Assembly: GCA_016706865.1 (NCBI GenBank) | Contig: JADJIS010000002.1 | Span: 620,001 to 684,000, forward strand | DNA from: Bacteroidota bacterium | GTDB taxonomy: Bacteria; Bacteroidota; Bacteroidia; Chitinophagales; BACL12 | DNA length: 64,000 nucleotides | Direction: 5' to 3' | Shown here: positions 50,928 to 60,459 of the stretch, in pieces | How the letters are laid out: each line of letters starts with the position of its first letter | Position numbering within the stretch: position 1 is the first letter of the stretch | Notes under the pieces: generated by a model | The model's database searches: none | Told to the model about the DNA's origin: nothing | Seen by the model: the letters and a program-made list of their open reading frames with translations, nothing else | Made by a program: the position numbers and the translations under genes

Positions 50928-51371
50928 CTACCTCTTCCCCTTAAAAAAATTCACCAACAATTCCCTGGCTCTATCGCCTTCAATTCCGGTGCTGATATCT
51001 GTTTTGGGGTGTAGGAGATGGCCGTAACGCGAATATCCCATTTTTGGGTCGGATGCAGCATAAACAATTCTTCCAATTTGAGCCCAGTGGCAGGCTGCGG
51101 CGCACATAGGGCATGGCTCCAGGGTGACATAAAGGGTGCAATCCACGAGATATTTTGCACCGAAATGATTGCAGGCAGCAGTAATAGCCTGCATCTCGGC
51201 ATGAGCAGTGGGATCTTTCAATCGCTCTACCAAATTATGCGCCTTTGCTATGATCTGATTATTGGAGACTATTATTGCGCCTATCGGCACTTCATCCTCT
51301 CCCAAAGCCTTATCGGCAAGTTTTAATGCCTCCTGCATAAAATATGCATCCGGATCTGATATTATTCCCAT
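50928..51371 (-). CDS. tadA: tRNA-specific adenosine deaminase TadA
   Basis: I start at ATG 51371, giving 147 residues, the usual size; the longer in-frame version has a hydrophobic N-terminal extension that crosses the promoter. Zinc and catalytic residues: His57 and Glu59 (TAHAEM), Cys87 and Cys90 (EPCPMC). RIVYAASDPKMG follows, as in TadA and related nucleoside deaminases. It converts A34 to inosine in tRNA-Arg. A TACCTTTG box ends 5 bp before the ATG. The stop is 3 bp from the CAGAACC heptamer array. Confidence 0.9.
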   Translation of the reverse strand: MGIISDPDAYFMQEALKLADKALGEDEVPIGAIIVSNNQIIAKAHNLVERLKDPTAHAEMQAITAACNHFGAKYLVDCTLYVTLEPCPMCAAACHWAQIGRIVYAASDPKMGYSRYGHLLHPKTDISTGIEGDRARELLVNFFKGKR

Positions 51372-51376
51372 TGTGA

Positions 51377-51384
51377 CAAAGGTA
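51377..51384 (-). promoter_or_regulatory. -7 promoter box TACCTTTG immediately upstream of tadA
   Basis: It matches TAnnTTTG on the minus strand, 5 bp from the ATG at 51371; a transcription start here would leave almost no leader. Confidence 0.45.
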
Positions 51385-51573
51385 ACTGTTAAATAAAGTT
51401 TGATACACTCAAAATCAAAGAGTAAAAACTGGAAATTTTGTTCAAATTGGAGCAAAATGTGACAAATAACTCGCTAACATTCAATTATCTGTAACATTTG
51501 CGGGGTTTAGTTCATCTACTCTTAAAATTACCTTAATTCCTTCAAAAAGATATTTAACTCATCGTTTTTGAAT

Positions 51574-51581
51574 TAACTTTG
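51574..51581 (+). promoter_or_regulatory. -7 promoter box TAACTTTG immediately upstream of the TolC-family gene
   Basis: It matches TAnnTTTG, 7 bp before the ATG at 51589. Confidence 0.45.
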
Positions 51582-51588
51582 ACCGGTC

Positions 51589-52929
51589 ATGAAAAAAATC
51601 ATTTTTATTGCAATATTATTGGGCTTAGGTGAGCTTTCAATAGCCCAATCCACAATTTCGTTACAACAGGCTATTGATATTGCAACGGAGAATAATCTGC
51701 AACTAAAACAAGGGGCTGCGGGAGTTGAATTTACAGCAAGAGCATCTCAACAGAGTCGTTTATTATTACTGCCAAATTTAAATCTGGGAACTTCTTATTT
51801 TTCCAATTTTGGTTATACTATCGACCCTGTTACAAATATTCCTACTGCAAATAATTTTCAAACAAATGGTTACCAATTAACCTCTCAGGTGAATTTATTC
51901 AGCGGAGGTAGTATAAATAATACGATCAAGAAAAGTAAAACTGATCTGCAGGTATCTACCATGAATTATAAAGAGCTTGTAGAAAATACACAGTTTCAAG
52001 TAATAAGTGCATACTTAAGTGTAATGTTTGCAGAAGAACAAGTAAAGATCGCAACTCAAAAAATAAGTACTACCGAATTGCAATTATCAAATTCGCAAAA
52101 ACTCGTGAATGCAGGAAGTATACCGGAGGGAAATTTATTGACCATACAAGCACAATTGGCGCAAGATAAATTATCTTCTATTCAGGCAGCAAATAATTTA
52201 GACAGAGCATATCTCGATCTAAAATTATTATTGCAAATGAAACCGGATGATCAGATAAGAATTGTTTTTCCGGATGTTACAAAATTGGAAAATCTTTTAA
52301 GTGCTCCGGTTCCCAATGCAAATGATGTTGCAGATTATGCAATTGCAAATAAAGCGAGCATAAAAAAATATGAATATCAATTGATGAGTGATGAACTCTC
52401 CAGAAAAATTGCTGCTGCGGGTGCTATGCCTGTACTGAGTTTGATCGGGCAAATTTCCACTAATTATTCCAATGCAATTTATCCTCCTTATATTACGGAA
52501 GCTGATGCCTTTAATGTGCAGCTAGATAATAACCTGAGCGAGGTTGTTGGATTATCATTACAAGTCCCGATCTTTAATAACGGTCAGGTATTATTAAATA
52601 AACAAAATGCGGAACTCACTATAATTAATACACAACTCAATCAGCAAATTGCAATTAATGCTTTGCGTCAAAGTATAACACAAGCAGTAAACGATATGAA
52701 AGCTGCAATTGCTTCCTATGATGCGGCATTAAAAAATTATGAAGCTTCTCAAAGTGCATTCGATTTTGCGGAAAAGAAATTTAATATGGGTACTGCATCA
52801 TCTTTCGATTATACAAATTCGATAAATGTTTTGGCCCAGGCGGAATCAAGTTTAGTGCAGGCAAAATACGATCTGATATTCAAAGCAAAAATTATTGATT
52901 ATTATTTAGATAAACCATTGGATTTTTAA
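51589..52929 (+). CDS. TolC-family outer-membrane efflux protein
   Basis: A 446-residue protein with signal peptide (MKKIIFIAILLGLGELSIAQ). The sequence has two similar halves typical of OEP proteins: LQQAIDIATENNLQLKQ opens the first repeat, and long amphipathic helices (NTQFQVISAYLSVMFAEEQVKIATQKI; NALRQSITQAVNDMKAAIASYDAAL) form the tunnel, with the beta-barrel strands between (LNLGTSYFSNFGYTID, LSLIGQISTNYSN). It exports substrates across the outer membrane. The adaptor gene follows after 10 bp; no inner-membrane pump gene follows. Confidence 0.93.
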   Translation: MKKIIFIAILLGLGELSIAQSTISLQQAIDIATENNLQLKQGAAGVEFTARASQQSRLLLLPNLNLGTSYFSNFGYTIDPVTNIPTANNFQTNGYQLTSQVNLFSGGSINNTIKKSKTDLQVSTMNYKELVENTQFQVISAYLSVMFAEEQVKIATQKISTTELQLSNSQKLVNAGSIPEGNLLTIQAQLAQDKLSSIQAANNLDRAYLDLKLLLQMKPDDQIRIVFPDVTKLENLLSAPVPNANDVADYAIANKASIKKYEYQLMSDELSRKIAAAGAMPVLSLIGQISTNYSNAIYPPYITEADAFNVQLDNNLSEVVGLSLQVPIFNNGQVLLNKQNAELTIINTQLNQQIAINALRQSITQAVNDMKAAIASYDAALKNYEASQSAFDFAEKKFNMGTASSFDYTNSINVLAQAESSLVQAKYDLIFKAKIIDYYLDKPLDF

Positions 52930-52939
52930 AATTATAAAT

Positions 52940-54232
52940 ATGCGTTTAGTTAAAATTTTTGGAGGCATAATAGCCTTTCTTGTAGTAATTTATCTTATTG
53001 GTAACAGTCAGGGCTGGTTTGGTGGAGGCAAAGGTATTGTTGTAAATACCGATACCGTACAAAAACGCGATATTGTGGAAACTGTGACTGCAAGTGGAAA
53101 AATTTATCCTGTAACACAAGTTGCAATTGCTGCCGAAATTTCAGGTGAGATAGTGGATCTTGCTGTTAAGGAAGGTGATAAGGTTAAAGAAGGTGATCTT
53201 TTAATGCGCATTAATCCAGACTTATATGAAACTCAGGTGGAACAAGCGCAGGCAGGTTTAGATAATACCAAAGCGCAATTGTCGAGTGCAAGAGCGCGTG
53301 TATTACAAAGTAAATTGCAATTTGATAATGCTAAAATTGCTTTCGACAGAAGTACCCAATTATTAAAAGACAAGGTAATTTCTCAAATGGAATATGAGCA
53401 GGCACAACTCAGTTTCGAAACTTCAAAAGCGGAATATGGTATTGCACAGGAAAGTGTTACCGCAATGGAATACACTGTAAAAAGTTCGGAGTCGATGTTA
53501 AAAGAAATGCGCAATAATTTTAAACGCACTTCTATTTATGCACCTGCAAACGGAACAGTGGTTGGATTAAATAAAAAGAAAGGAGAAAAAGTTTTAGGTA
53601 CCATTCAAATGACCGGCGACCAGTTAATGAGCATTGCCGATCTTACACAGATGGAAATACAGGTTGATGTTAGTGAAAATGATGTATTGCGTATAGATGT
53701 AGGTGACACTGCAGAAATTGAAGTGGATGCATATATGAACAGAAAATTTAAAGGAGTGGTTTTCCAAATTGCAAACTCTGCCGGAAGTAATAGTCTTTTA
53801 TCGGCAGCAACAGAACAGGCTACGAATTTTAAAGTTAAAATTTATTTGCTTCCGGAATCTTACAACGATCTTATTAAAGAAGGAAGTAATAAATATTATT
53901 TTTATCCCGGTATGAGCGCAACAGTTGAAATTAAAACAAATGTCGCACAAAGTATTTTAACCATACCAATTCAAGCTGTTGCAACAAGCGAAGATACTTC
54001 AAGCACCTCCGGAGATAAAAAAATTAATGAGATCGTTTATATGCTTGAGGGAGATAAAGTGAAGGAAGTAATAATAGTTACCGGATTACAGGATGATAAT
54101 TATATTGAGGTTAAATCGGGTTTGACCGACGGACAAACAATTGTAAGCGGACCTTATAATACCATTACGAATATTTTGAAAAATGGAGATGCTGTGAAGG
54201 TGGAGGAGAAAGAGGAATTAAAAAAAGAATAG
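52940..54232 (+). CDS. Periplasmic adaptor (HlyD/MacA-type membrane-fusion protein)
   Basis: A 430-residue protein with one N-terminal transmembrane helix (about residues 6-25). The lipoyl/barrel-sandwich halves are VAIAAEISGEIVDLAVKEGDKVKEGDLLMRI and IYAPANGTVVGLNKKKGEKVLGT, flanking a coiled-coil hairpin of about 110 residues (QAGLDNTKAQLSSARARVLQSK...). A beta-barrel domain (MEIQVDVSENDVLRIDVGDTAEIEVDAY) and a membrane-proximal domain follow. It resembles MacA-type adaptors. It would bridge a pump and the TolC protein; the pump is not encoded next to it. Confidence 0.92.
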   Translation: MRLVKIFGGIIAFLVVIYLIGNSQGWFGGGKGIVVNTDTVQKRDIVETVTASGKIYPVTQVAIAAEISGEIVDLAVKEGDKVKEGDLLMRINPDLYETQVEQAQAGLDNTKAQLSSARARVLQSKLQFDNAKIAFDRSTQLLKDKVISQMEYEQAQLSFETSKAEYGIAQESVTAMEYTVKSSESMLKEMRNNFKRTSIYAPANGTVVGLNKKKGEKVLGTIQMTGDQLMSIADLTQMEIQVDVSENDVLRIDVGDTAEIEVDAYMNRKFKGVVFQIANSAGSNSLLSAATEQATNFKVKIYLLPESYNDLIKEGSNKYYFYPGMSATVEIKTNVAQSILTIPIQAVATSEDTSSTSGDKKINEIVYMLEGDKVKEVIIVTGLQDDNYIEVKSGLTDGQTIVSGPYNTITNILKNGDAVKVEEKEELKKE

Positions 54233-54277
54233 TTGGTATTATTATTCTGCAGGTTAATAGTTGAATTCAATCCAAAT

Positions 54278-54310
54278 AAATAACCCGCTATAAATTATAG
54301 CGGGTTATTT
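54278..54310. terminator. Bidirectional terminator between the adaptor and the GH-like gene
   Basis: AAATAACCCGCTATAA and TTATAGCGGGTTATTT are perfect 16-bp arms around a single-base centre, with A and T runs on both sides, lying between converging genes. Confidence 0.88.
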
Positions 54311-54336
54311 ATTTAAAAACAAGTTCAAATACCTAC

Positions 54337-57216
54337 TTATTTCATCTTAATTAAAGTTTCTGTTTCTTTGTGCAATCCTTCAGTTTCAATTACAACTTGA
54401 TAAGCACTTGGAGAAAGGTTGGAAATATCAACTATTTGTCCTTCAATAACATCCGATAATTGGATCAAACTTCCAAATAGATCATAAATTTTTATATTTA
54501 AATTAGGTACTTTATCACTACCAGTATTTTTTTGGTGTACTATGAAATATGTTCCCGCGGGATTCGGATAAATTGAATAAATATCCTGAATATTTCCTTC
54601 TCGCATTATTTCTTCAATTTCAATCGGCACTACAAAATAACCCATTGAAATTGCAGGCAACCTTACACAAACTCCATTTGGGGAAGCTGTTGAAAATGCT
54701 CCTGGACAAGTTAAATTAGGAGAATAGGTATCATCCAAACCTGTTATTTCAAAGTAGTTATCATTATTTACAGTATTGGCGCAGGTATTGTATTGGCTAT
54801 TGATATCAAACACAGCGGCAGACCCCGCGGTAGAATATAATTGATCGGCATCAAGAATTAAAGCATCAATATCGGTACTTAATATTGCCTCAAAACCTGT
54901 TTCTTCAAAAGCTTCCACAACATCACCGGGATGAATATAAAAATCTTGTGTTAGTTCGGTACTGTTTGAATAAAAAACAATCAGTTTCGGATCGAGCGGA
55001 TCAACATCAATAAAAACCGTTGGAGCAATGTTATCATTTAAACTTGCCATCGTGGTTTCAGTTCTTAGATATTGCAGATCATTATCGTGAATCACTCGCC
55101 ATAATTGTACGGCATAATATGCTGCCCTGCGCACAAAATATGGGGCAATTTCCGCACTGTCACAACTGACAATTTCACCGATTCCCTCCTGATCTGATTG
55201 TTGGGAATTCGTCATCAACATGGTGGATGATCCACCAAGAAAATTCTGGATGGTCGTTCTTGTAATTAAATTACTGCTGTAATCAGGATCGTAACTCATT
55301 TTTACATTCCATAAAAACCAATTTTGGAGCAATACGGCATGCGCAAATGTATTTGATATGCTTGCCTCAAAGTTTTTAAATCGGGCGGTATTTACTTCCG
55401 TAAATTCATCCGGTGGTTTTACCAACACTACCTCATCATCAAGATTGTATTCCGTGATCCAGATCTCTTTAGTAGTAGGTCCTTCATCGGAATCTGTAAA
55501 TTGCATTTGATGTGCATGTTCGGTAAATGAATGGTCGATTCCATCCAGCACAAACTCCTTGAAATTACCAGGTTTCAAGTCGTCTGCCGGAATACCTGAA
55601 ATTTCAAGAAAAGCAATTTCAAGGTCCTCATCCACTGTTGCGTACTCCCATTCAGGTGTATATAGATAGGCAGTAATTTCTTCCGTACCTTCCAGTGCCC
55701 CAACTCCAAATCCAGGATGCAGCTGCAACATCAGATCTCGCCAATTTGAATTTACCTCGCAATCTACACTGGTGTTGGTTGTTGTATAATAAGGATGAAA
55801 AACGATAGCATCGAAAAGATAAAAACTTTCACTAGATACTTCATCATAGAATTCTGCCATACGCACATTCCAATCAGGATAATCGCATTCGCAGTCTTCA
55901 ATTCCTGTATCAGGTTCTGTAATCGGTGGGGTGGTATTTACAACAGTATGCCCTTCTTCATATGGATCGAAAGGAGGTAATAAATTAAATCCCCAGGAAG
56001 CCCCGCAATTTGGAGTATTCATGGCAGGTAGTCCAATTTTGATATGATAATAGGCAGAATGACCTTTTATTGCCTCTAAAAAGTTGTGATCATCCTCCAT
56101 AACATCTTGCAAAGCATCGCGCAGCTCATCTTCTTCCGTGCCTCCGAAACCTTCATAATTCCCACCGTTGATATAATCCCAATAATGATCAAAATCAGAG
56201 AATCCCATCGACAATTCACCGAATGTATTTGCCACCTCATTGCCCATTTCCACACCGATCAGGTTTACTCCTTTATCCCATAAATAATCGATTACTTCCA
56301 ACATTTCGGTTGTGGATTGCGATTCAATATTTACGCAATAGATCACCTCTACATCATGACCGGGGTTATCGTGCTCTATTTTTTCAATCAAGAGTATCAG
56401 TTCATTAATATATAATGGGCGTGTTTCAGGTGTTGTAAGAAGTGCTGCATTATAAGTAGGTTGGTCTATACATTTTTGGTAAAAATCCTGAAATCGTTTT
56501 GTTAATCTTGAATCGATCCAATCACTGCAACCTACGCAATCCGGATCTTGTAATTGCTCTTCAATTTCATCGTAATGTAAAACTCCGGGCGTAATTTCAG
56601 GTGCGTCCTCCAAATCATCACTCATATCAAAATACGAGATCATCTCCTTCCAATTATATCCATACCCACCATAACTGATATTCTCCACCGGATCATAAGA
56701 ACCCATTGGGTGCATAAATTTTGCACTAGCCCCGCTGAAAATCCGTATTGTTTTTGGTGCCAGGGCTGAAACGGCTTCCCAAGGGTCAGGGGCTTCAGTG
56801 TAATTTGTATTATTTGCGAAAGCTGCTTTATTCGGTTCAAAAAAATCGGTAAGGTTTACGCCGATGGATCCTTGGTTTACCGGTGCATTTTGATGGTGCA
56901 ACTCCACCACCATCTGTTTATTCGGATTGTTGATGACCCATCCGTTTTCGAGCAGTGAATCCGGCATAGGTTCGGCATAGGTAATATAAACGGTATCCAA
57001 ACCTGAAGTATAAATATCTATCGTATCTCCAATTTGATGTACAATGGTATCATCTTTTTCTCCGTCATATTCTGAAAAGCCCCTCCCGTTGCCATACATG
57101 TTTGTGTTTGAAATTCCTTTTGCAAATGCATCGCAAAAAATTAATGCTGAAAACAAGAATAACCCATGTGTCAGGTTTTTAATAAAACCCAATCTCCGTA
57201 AAATAGAATACTTCAT
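54337..57216 (-). CDS. Large T9SS-secreted protein with clan GH-A glycoside-hydrolase-like core
   Basis: I start at ATG 57216 (MKYSILRRLG), 959 residues, placing the signal peptide at the N-terminus; the longer in-frame start crosses the promoter. After a short N-terminal part, residues about 110-600 look like a TIM barrel of the GH39/GH79 or arabinofuranosidase type: PKTIRIFSGAS, VEVIYCVNIES, LIGVEMGNEV (Asn326-Glu327, candidate acid/base), FDAIVFHPYY (469-477) and IWITEYNL (Glu589, candidate nucleophile). The C-terminal 80 residues are a T9SS type A domain (IYSIYPNPAGTYFIVHQ). It probably acts on surface or extracellular polysaccharide; the substrate is unknown. Classification is by motif only. 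Confidence 0.7.
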   Translation of the reverse strand: MKYSILRRLGFIKNLTHGLFLFSALIFCDAFAKGISNTNMYGNGRGFSEYDGEKDDTIVHQIGDTIDIYTSGLDTVYITYAEPMPDSLLENGWVINNPNKQMVVELHHQNAPVNQGSIGVNLTDFFEPNKAAFANNTNYTEAPDPWEAVSALAPKTIRIFSGASAKFMHPMGSYDPVENISYGGYGYNWKEMISYFDMSDDLEDAPEITPGVLHYDEIEEQLQDPDCVGCSDWIDSRLTKRFQDFYQKCIDQPTYNAALLTTPETRPLYINELILLIEKIEHDNPGHDVEVIYCVNIESQSTTEMLEVIDYLWDKGVNLIGVEMGNEVANTFGELSMGFSDFDHYWDYINGGNYEGFGGTEEDELRDALQDVMEDDHNFLEAIKGHSAYYHIKIGLPAMNTPNCGASWGFNLLPPFDPYEEGHTVVNTTPPITEPDTGIEDCECDYPDWNVRMAEFYDEVSSESFYLFDAIVFHPYYTTTNTSVDCEVNSNWRDLMLQLHPGFGVGALEGTEEITAYLYTPEWEYATVDEDLEIAFLEISGIPADDLKPGNFKEFVLDGIDHSFTEHAHQMQFTDSDEGPTTKEIWITEYNLDDEVVLVKPPDEFTEVNTARFKNFEASISNTFAHAVLLQNWFLWNVKMSYDPDYSSNLITRTTIQNFLGGSSTMLMTNSQQSDQEGIGEIVSCDSAEIAPYFVRRAAYYAVQLWRVIHDNDLQYLRTETTMASLNDNIAPTVFIDVDPLDPKLIVFYSNSTELTQDFYIHPGDVVEAFEETGFEAILSTDIDALILDADQLYSTAGSAAVFDINSQYNTCANTVNNDNYFEITGLDDTYSPNLTCPGAFSTASPNGVCVRLPAISMGYFVVPIEIEEIMREGNIQDIYSIYPNPAGTYFIVHQKNTGSDKVPNLNIKIYDLFGSLIQLSDVIEGQIVDISNLSPSAYQVVIETEGLHKETETLIKMK

Positions 57217-57255
57217 CGTGTAAGGTTTTAAGGTGTGAGAAAAAAAATGTTTCAC

Positions 57256-57287
57256 CAAATCTAACTTACGATATTGACAATTCCAAA
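57256..57287 (-). promoter_or_regulatory. Bacteroidota-type promoter for the GH-like gene
   Basis: On the minus strand: TTTG (57287-57284), 20-bp spacer, TAGATTTG (57263-57256). The ATG at 57216 is 39 bp downstream. This supports the shorter start. Confidence 0.6.
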
Positions 57288-57377
57288 TACAAAAAAAATT
57301 GGACATGTCACAAATTCATGGAAAATAATTTGCATTTAATTATAATTTAATTAATTTGGTACTAACAAAACCATAAA

Positions 57378-59732
57378 GTGAAACACTATTTATTAATTTT
57401 TCTTTTTTCTATCGGATTAGTATTCTTTTCTTCATACCCAATTTGGGCACAATCTCCAGAAATAATATGGGAAAAGGGATTTGGAGGAAATAATGACGAT
57501 CGGGCCATGGACGTGATTGAAACACCTGACGGAGGTTATCTTACCGTAGGATATACAAATTCACTTGATGGAGATATTACTTTAAACAAAGGAGAAAGAG
57601 ATTTTTACGTCGTTAAAACCAATGTTGACGGTGTCATAGAATGGCAGTACACGTATGGTGGGTCAGAAAATGATTATTGTTATGCTGTGTGTCTTGGAAT
57701 ATACGGAGGCTATGTTTTGGCAGGCTCGACACAATCTAATGATGGTGATGTGACGTTGAATCAAGGTGAGGATGACTATTGGATCATAAAAATTGATGAT
57801 CTCGGCAATATTGAATGGCAGAAAACGTACGGTGGAACAACTAGTGATACTGCCCTTGATATTGAACGAACTTCTGATGGAGGCTATATTGTAGCGGGAA
57901 GATCTCAATCAAATGATGGAGATGTTACAGGGCAACATGGAGCCTTAGATTATTGGATCCTAAAGATTGATACCTTGGGTAATCTCAACTGGCAAAAATG
58001 CTACGGTTCTACTGATTCTGATGAAGCTAAAGCGATAATCGAAACATCGGATGGCGGTTTTGTTGCTGTAGGTTATTCATACGGTTTCGACGGGGATGTA
58101 ACCGGTGGTTGGGGAAATGCAGATTATTGGGTAATTAAAATTTCCGTGGATGGTGTCTTGCTTTGGCAGAAAAAATACGGTGGTTCGGTAACGGATATAG
58201 CTCATTCAGTGGTGGAAAAAGCTGACGGAGGATTTTTAATTGCCGGGGAAACCTATTCGAATAACGGACTTGTGACTGGGTTTCATGGTTCGCTTGATTG
58301 CTGGGTAATTTTTGTGGATGCTATGGGAAATTTGGAATGGCAACGACCTTATGGTGGTAGTGGAGGAGAGAGTGGTAAAAGAGGTATAATTAAAGTATCC
58401 GAAAACGTTTATGCGTTTGCAAGTTCGTCACAAGATGCCGATGGTGATATAACAGCGAACAATGGTGCATCAGACTATTGGCTAGTTGGTATTGATACTA
58501 CTGGAAACATTTTGTGGCAAAGATCAGTAGGGGGCAGTGATTACGATGCGACCTATGAAATTGTTTATTCAAGTGATGGGAATTTTGTGCTTGTTGGAAT
58601 GTCTTACTCTACAGACTTTGACGTAACTGAAACATATACCGGTTATAATTATTGGGTAGTAAAACTCGGCTTTTGCAACTCTGTATATTACGCTGATGTA
58701 GATGGTGATGGGTTTGGGGATATTATGCACGATACAATTGCCTGCAACCTGCCTATGGGTTATGTTACAGACAGCACAGATTGCAATGATACAAATAATT
58801 TAATCTATCCGACAGCAGAGGACATCTGCAATTCTATTGATGATAACTGCAATGGATTGATCGATGAAGATGCTGACTTTATTACCTGGTATGCAGATAT
58901 GGATTCAGACGGATTTGGAGATTTTTCAAATGATTCCATTTCCTGTTTTGAATTATCTGGATACGTAATTGACAACACCGATTGCAATGATCTGAATGCA
59001 GAAATTAACCCTTTAGCAATTGAAATATGCAACGAAATAGACGACAATTGCAACGGCGCAATTGATGAAGGATTAACTATAAACACCTTTTATCTTGATA
59101 CTGATGCAGATGGTTTTGGTAATGTAGATATTTTTACAAATTCTTGTCTGGAATTTATTACAGGTTACGCTTTAGACTCCACCGATTGCAATGATGCAAA
59201 CAATTTAATTTATCCCGGTGCTCCGGAACTTTGCGATTATTTAGACAATGATTGTGATGGAATTATTGATGATAATATTGTTTATATCCATTCATACCAA
59301 GATGCAGATGGAGATAACTTTGGAAATGTAACTGTTGATTCACTATCCTGCGCATTACCGGATGGATTTGTTTTTGACAACACAGATTGTGATGATACAA
59401 ATCCAAACATATATCCAGCTGCAGAAGAAATATTAAATGGCTTGGATGATGATTGTAATGGGTTGATTGATGAAGGACTAACCATAAACGAAACTATATT
59501 AAATTCAATAAAAATTTATCCAAATCCGACAGAGAATATTTTGTTTGTTGAATACTCTGCCGGAAATATTCTTTCAATCGAAATCATAAACAGTGCAGGA
59601 CAAATTGTAATGACTGAATCTTTAACAGCATCACACTTTCAAATACCGGTAAATAAATATTCTTCAGGAATTTATTTGTTGAAACTTAAAACATCAGATG
59701 CTGATTCAGGAGTAATATTTGTGAAAGAATAA
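57378..59732 (+). CDS. T9SS-secreted protein: repeat propeller plus MopE-type putative metal-binding repeats
   Basis: A 784-residue protein with a signal peptide (ends near IWAQ); the start is GTG at 57378. Residues about 25-430 consist of about eight repeats of roughly 50 residues: IxWxKxxGGxxxDxAxxxxxTxDGGYxxxGxxxSxDGDVT-type, resembling a beta-propeller. Then four MopE-type modules (about 440-690), each with YxDxDxDGFG, xxDxTDCNDxNxxIxPxAxExCNxxDDNCNGxIDEG, the last with DCDDTNPNIYPAAEEILNGL; Asp/Asn-rich loops suggest calcium or copper binding. The end (IKIYPNPTENILFVEYS...) is a T9SS type A domain. Confidence 0.85.
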   Translation: MKHYLLIFLFSIGLVFFSSYPIWAQSPEIIWEKGFGGNNDDRAMDVIETPDGGYLTVGYTNSLDGDITLNKGERDFYVVKTNVDGVIEWQYTYGGSENDYCYAVCLGIYGGYVLAGSTQSNDGDVTLNQGEDDYWIIKIDDLGNIEWQKTYGGTTSDTALDIERTSDGGYIVAGRSQSNDGDVTGQHGALDYWILKIDTLGNLNWQKCYGSTDSDEAKAIIETSDGGFVAVGYSYGFDGDVTGGWGNADYWVIKISVDGVLLWQKKYGGSVTDIAHSVVEKADGGFLIAGETYSNNGLVTGFHGSLDCWVIFVDAMGNLEWQRPYGGSGGESGKRGIIKVSENVYAFASSSQDADGDITANNGASDYWLVGIDTTGNILWQRSVGGSDYDATYEIVYSSDGNFVLVGMSYSTDFDVTETYTGYNYWVVKLGFCNSVYYADVDGDGFGDIMHDTIACNLPMGYVTDSTDCNDTNNLIYPTAEDICNSIDDNCNGLIDEDADFITWYADMDSDGFGDFSNDSISCFELSGYVIDNTDCNDLNAEINPLAIEICNEIDDNCNGAIDEGLTINTFYLDTDADGFGNVDIFTNSCLEFITGYALDSTDCNDANNLIYPGAPELCDYLDNDCDGIIDDNIVYIHSYQDADGDNFGNVTVDSLSCALPDGFVFDNTDCDDTNPNIYPAAEEILNGLDDDCNGLIDEGLTINETILNSIKIYPNPTENILFVEYSAGNILSIEIINSAGQIVMTESLTASHFQIPVNKYSSGIYLLKLKTSDADSGVIFVKE

Positions 59733-59897
59733 ATTACTGCATAAATTAAAACTTTGAAAACCTACTTTCAATTAGGGGTTTGTCATAAGAATTTTCGTGT
59801 CATAACTATATCATAATTTCCATTTGCATATAACCCTGTGTGTAAATATCCGTTTATAGCATCATAACATTTATTTCATCACCCTAAATATTTTGTT

Positions 59898-60395
59898 ATG
59901 GCACAAATGGTAACCGGCAGCTCTGCCCAAAAAAGAAAAGCTCCTCTTGTTGATCTTACCCCAATGGTTGATCTTGCATTTTTACTAATTGCATTTTTTA
60001 TGCTTACTACAACTTTGCTGGAAAATAATGCAATGGTATTGAATATGCCAATTGACACCGATGATCCTGCAACTATCAGTCGTGATAGAATAATGACCAT
60101 CCTCGTCGGAGAAAATAATAACATCTATTATTATAAAGCCGATGAATTGGATAAGTTAAAGGAGACTGATTATAAAAATGATGGACTTCGCAATTTATTA
60201 TATGATAATAATAAACGTGTGAATGCTCTTTTTGGAAATGAAAAGGGGTTGGTGTGTATCATCAAATTGTCAGAAAATGCAAATTATAAAAACATGGTGG
60301 ATGTGTTGGATGAAATGGTGATATGCGATGTTGCTACTTATGCCATCCAGGATATTACAGAAGAGGAGATTGACGCACTTAAATTAAAAAAATAA
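59898..60395 (+). CDS. exbD: ExbD/TolR-family biopolymer transport protein
   Basis: A 165-residue protein. The short cytoplasmic N-terminus leads to a single transmembrane helix, LVDLTPMVDLAFLLIAFFML, with the conserved membrane Asp needed for proton-driven motion. The rest is periplasmic. It normally works with ExbB and TonB to energise outer-membrane transport; tonB is the next gene, but no exbB lies nearby in the window. Start at ATG 59898. Confidence 0.9.
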   Translation: MAQMVTGSSAQKRKAPLVDLTPMVDLAFLLIAFFMLTTTLLENNAMVLNMPIDTDDPATISRDRIMTILVGENNNIYYYKADELDKLKETDYKNDGLRNLLYDNNKRVNALFGNEKGLVCIIKLSENANYKNMVDVLDEMVICDVATYAIQDITEEEIDALKLKK

Positions 60396-60459
60396 CAGCA
60401 GTTGCTTATGGAATATTCTTTACTATTTCATCTCAATCTAAAATCAAAACTTAACTGCT

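Noticed and set aside
51372..51455. Extended N-terminus of tadA (start at 51455)
   Set aside because: It crosses a TAnnTTTG box and is hydrophobic, unlike TadA proteins.
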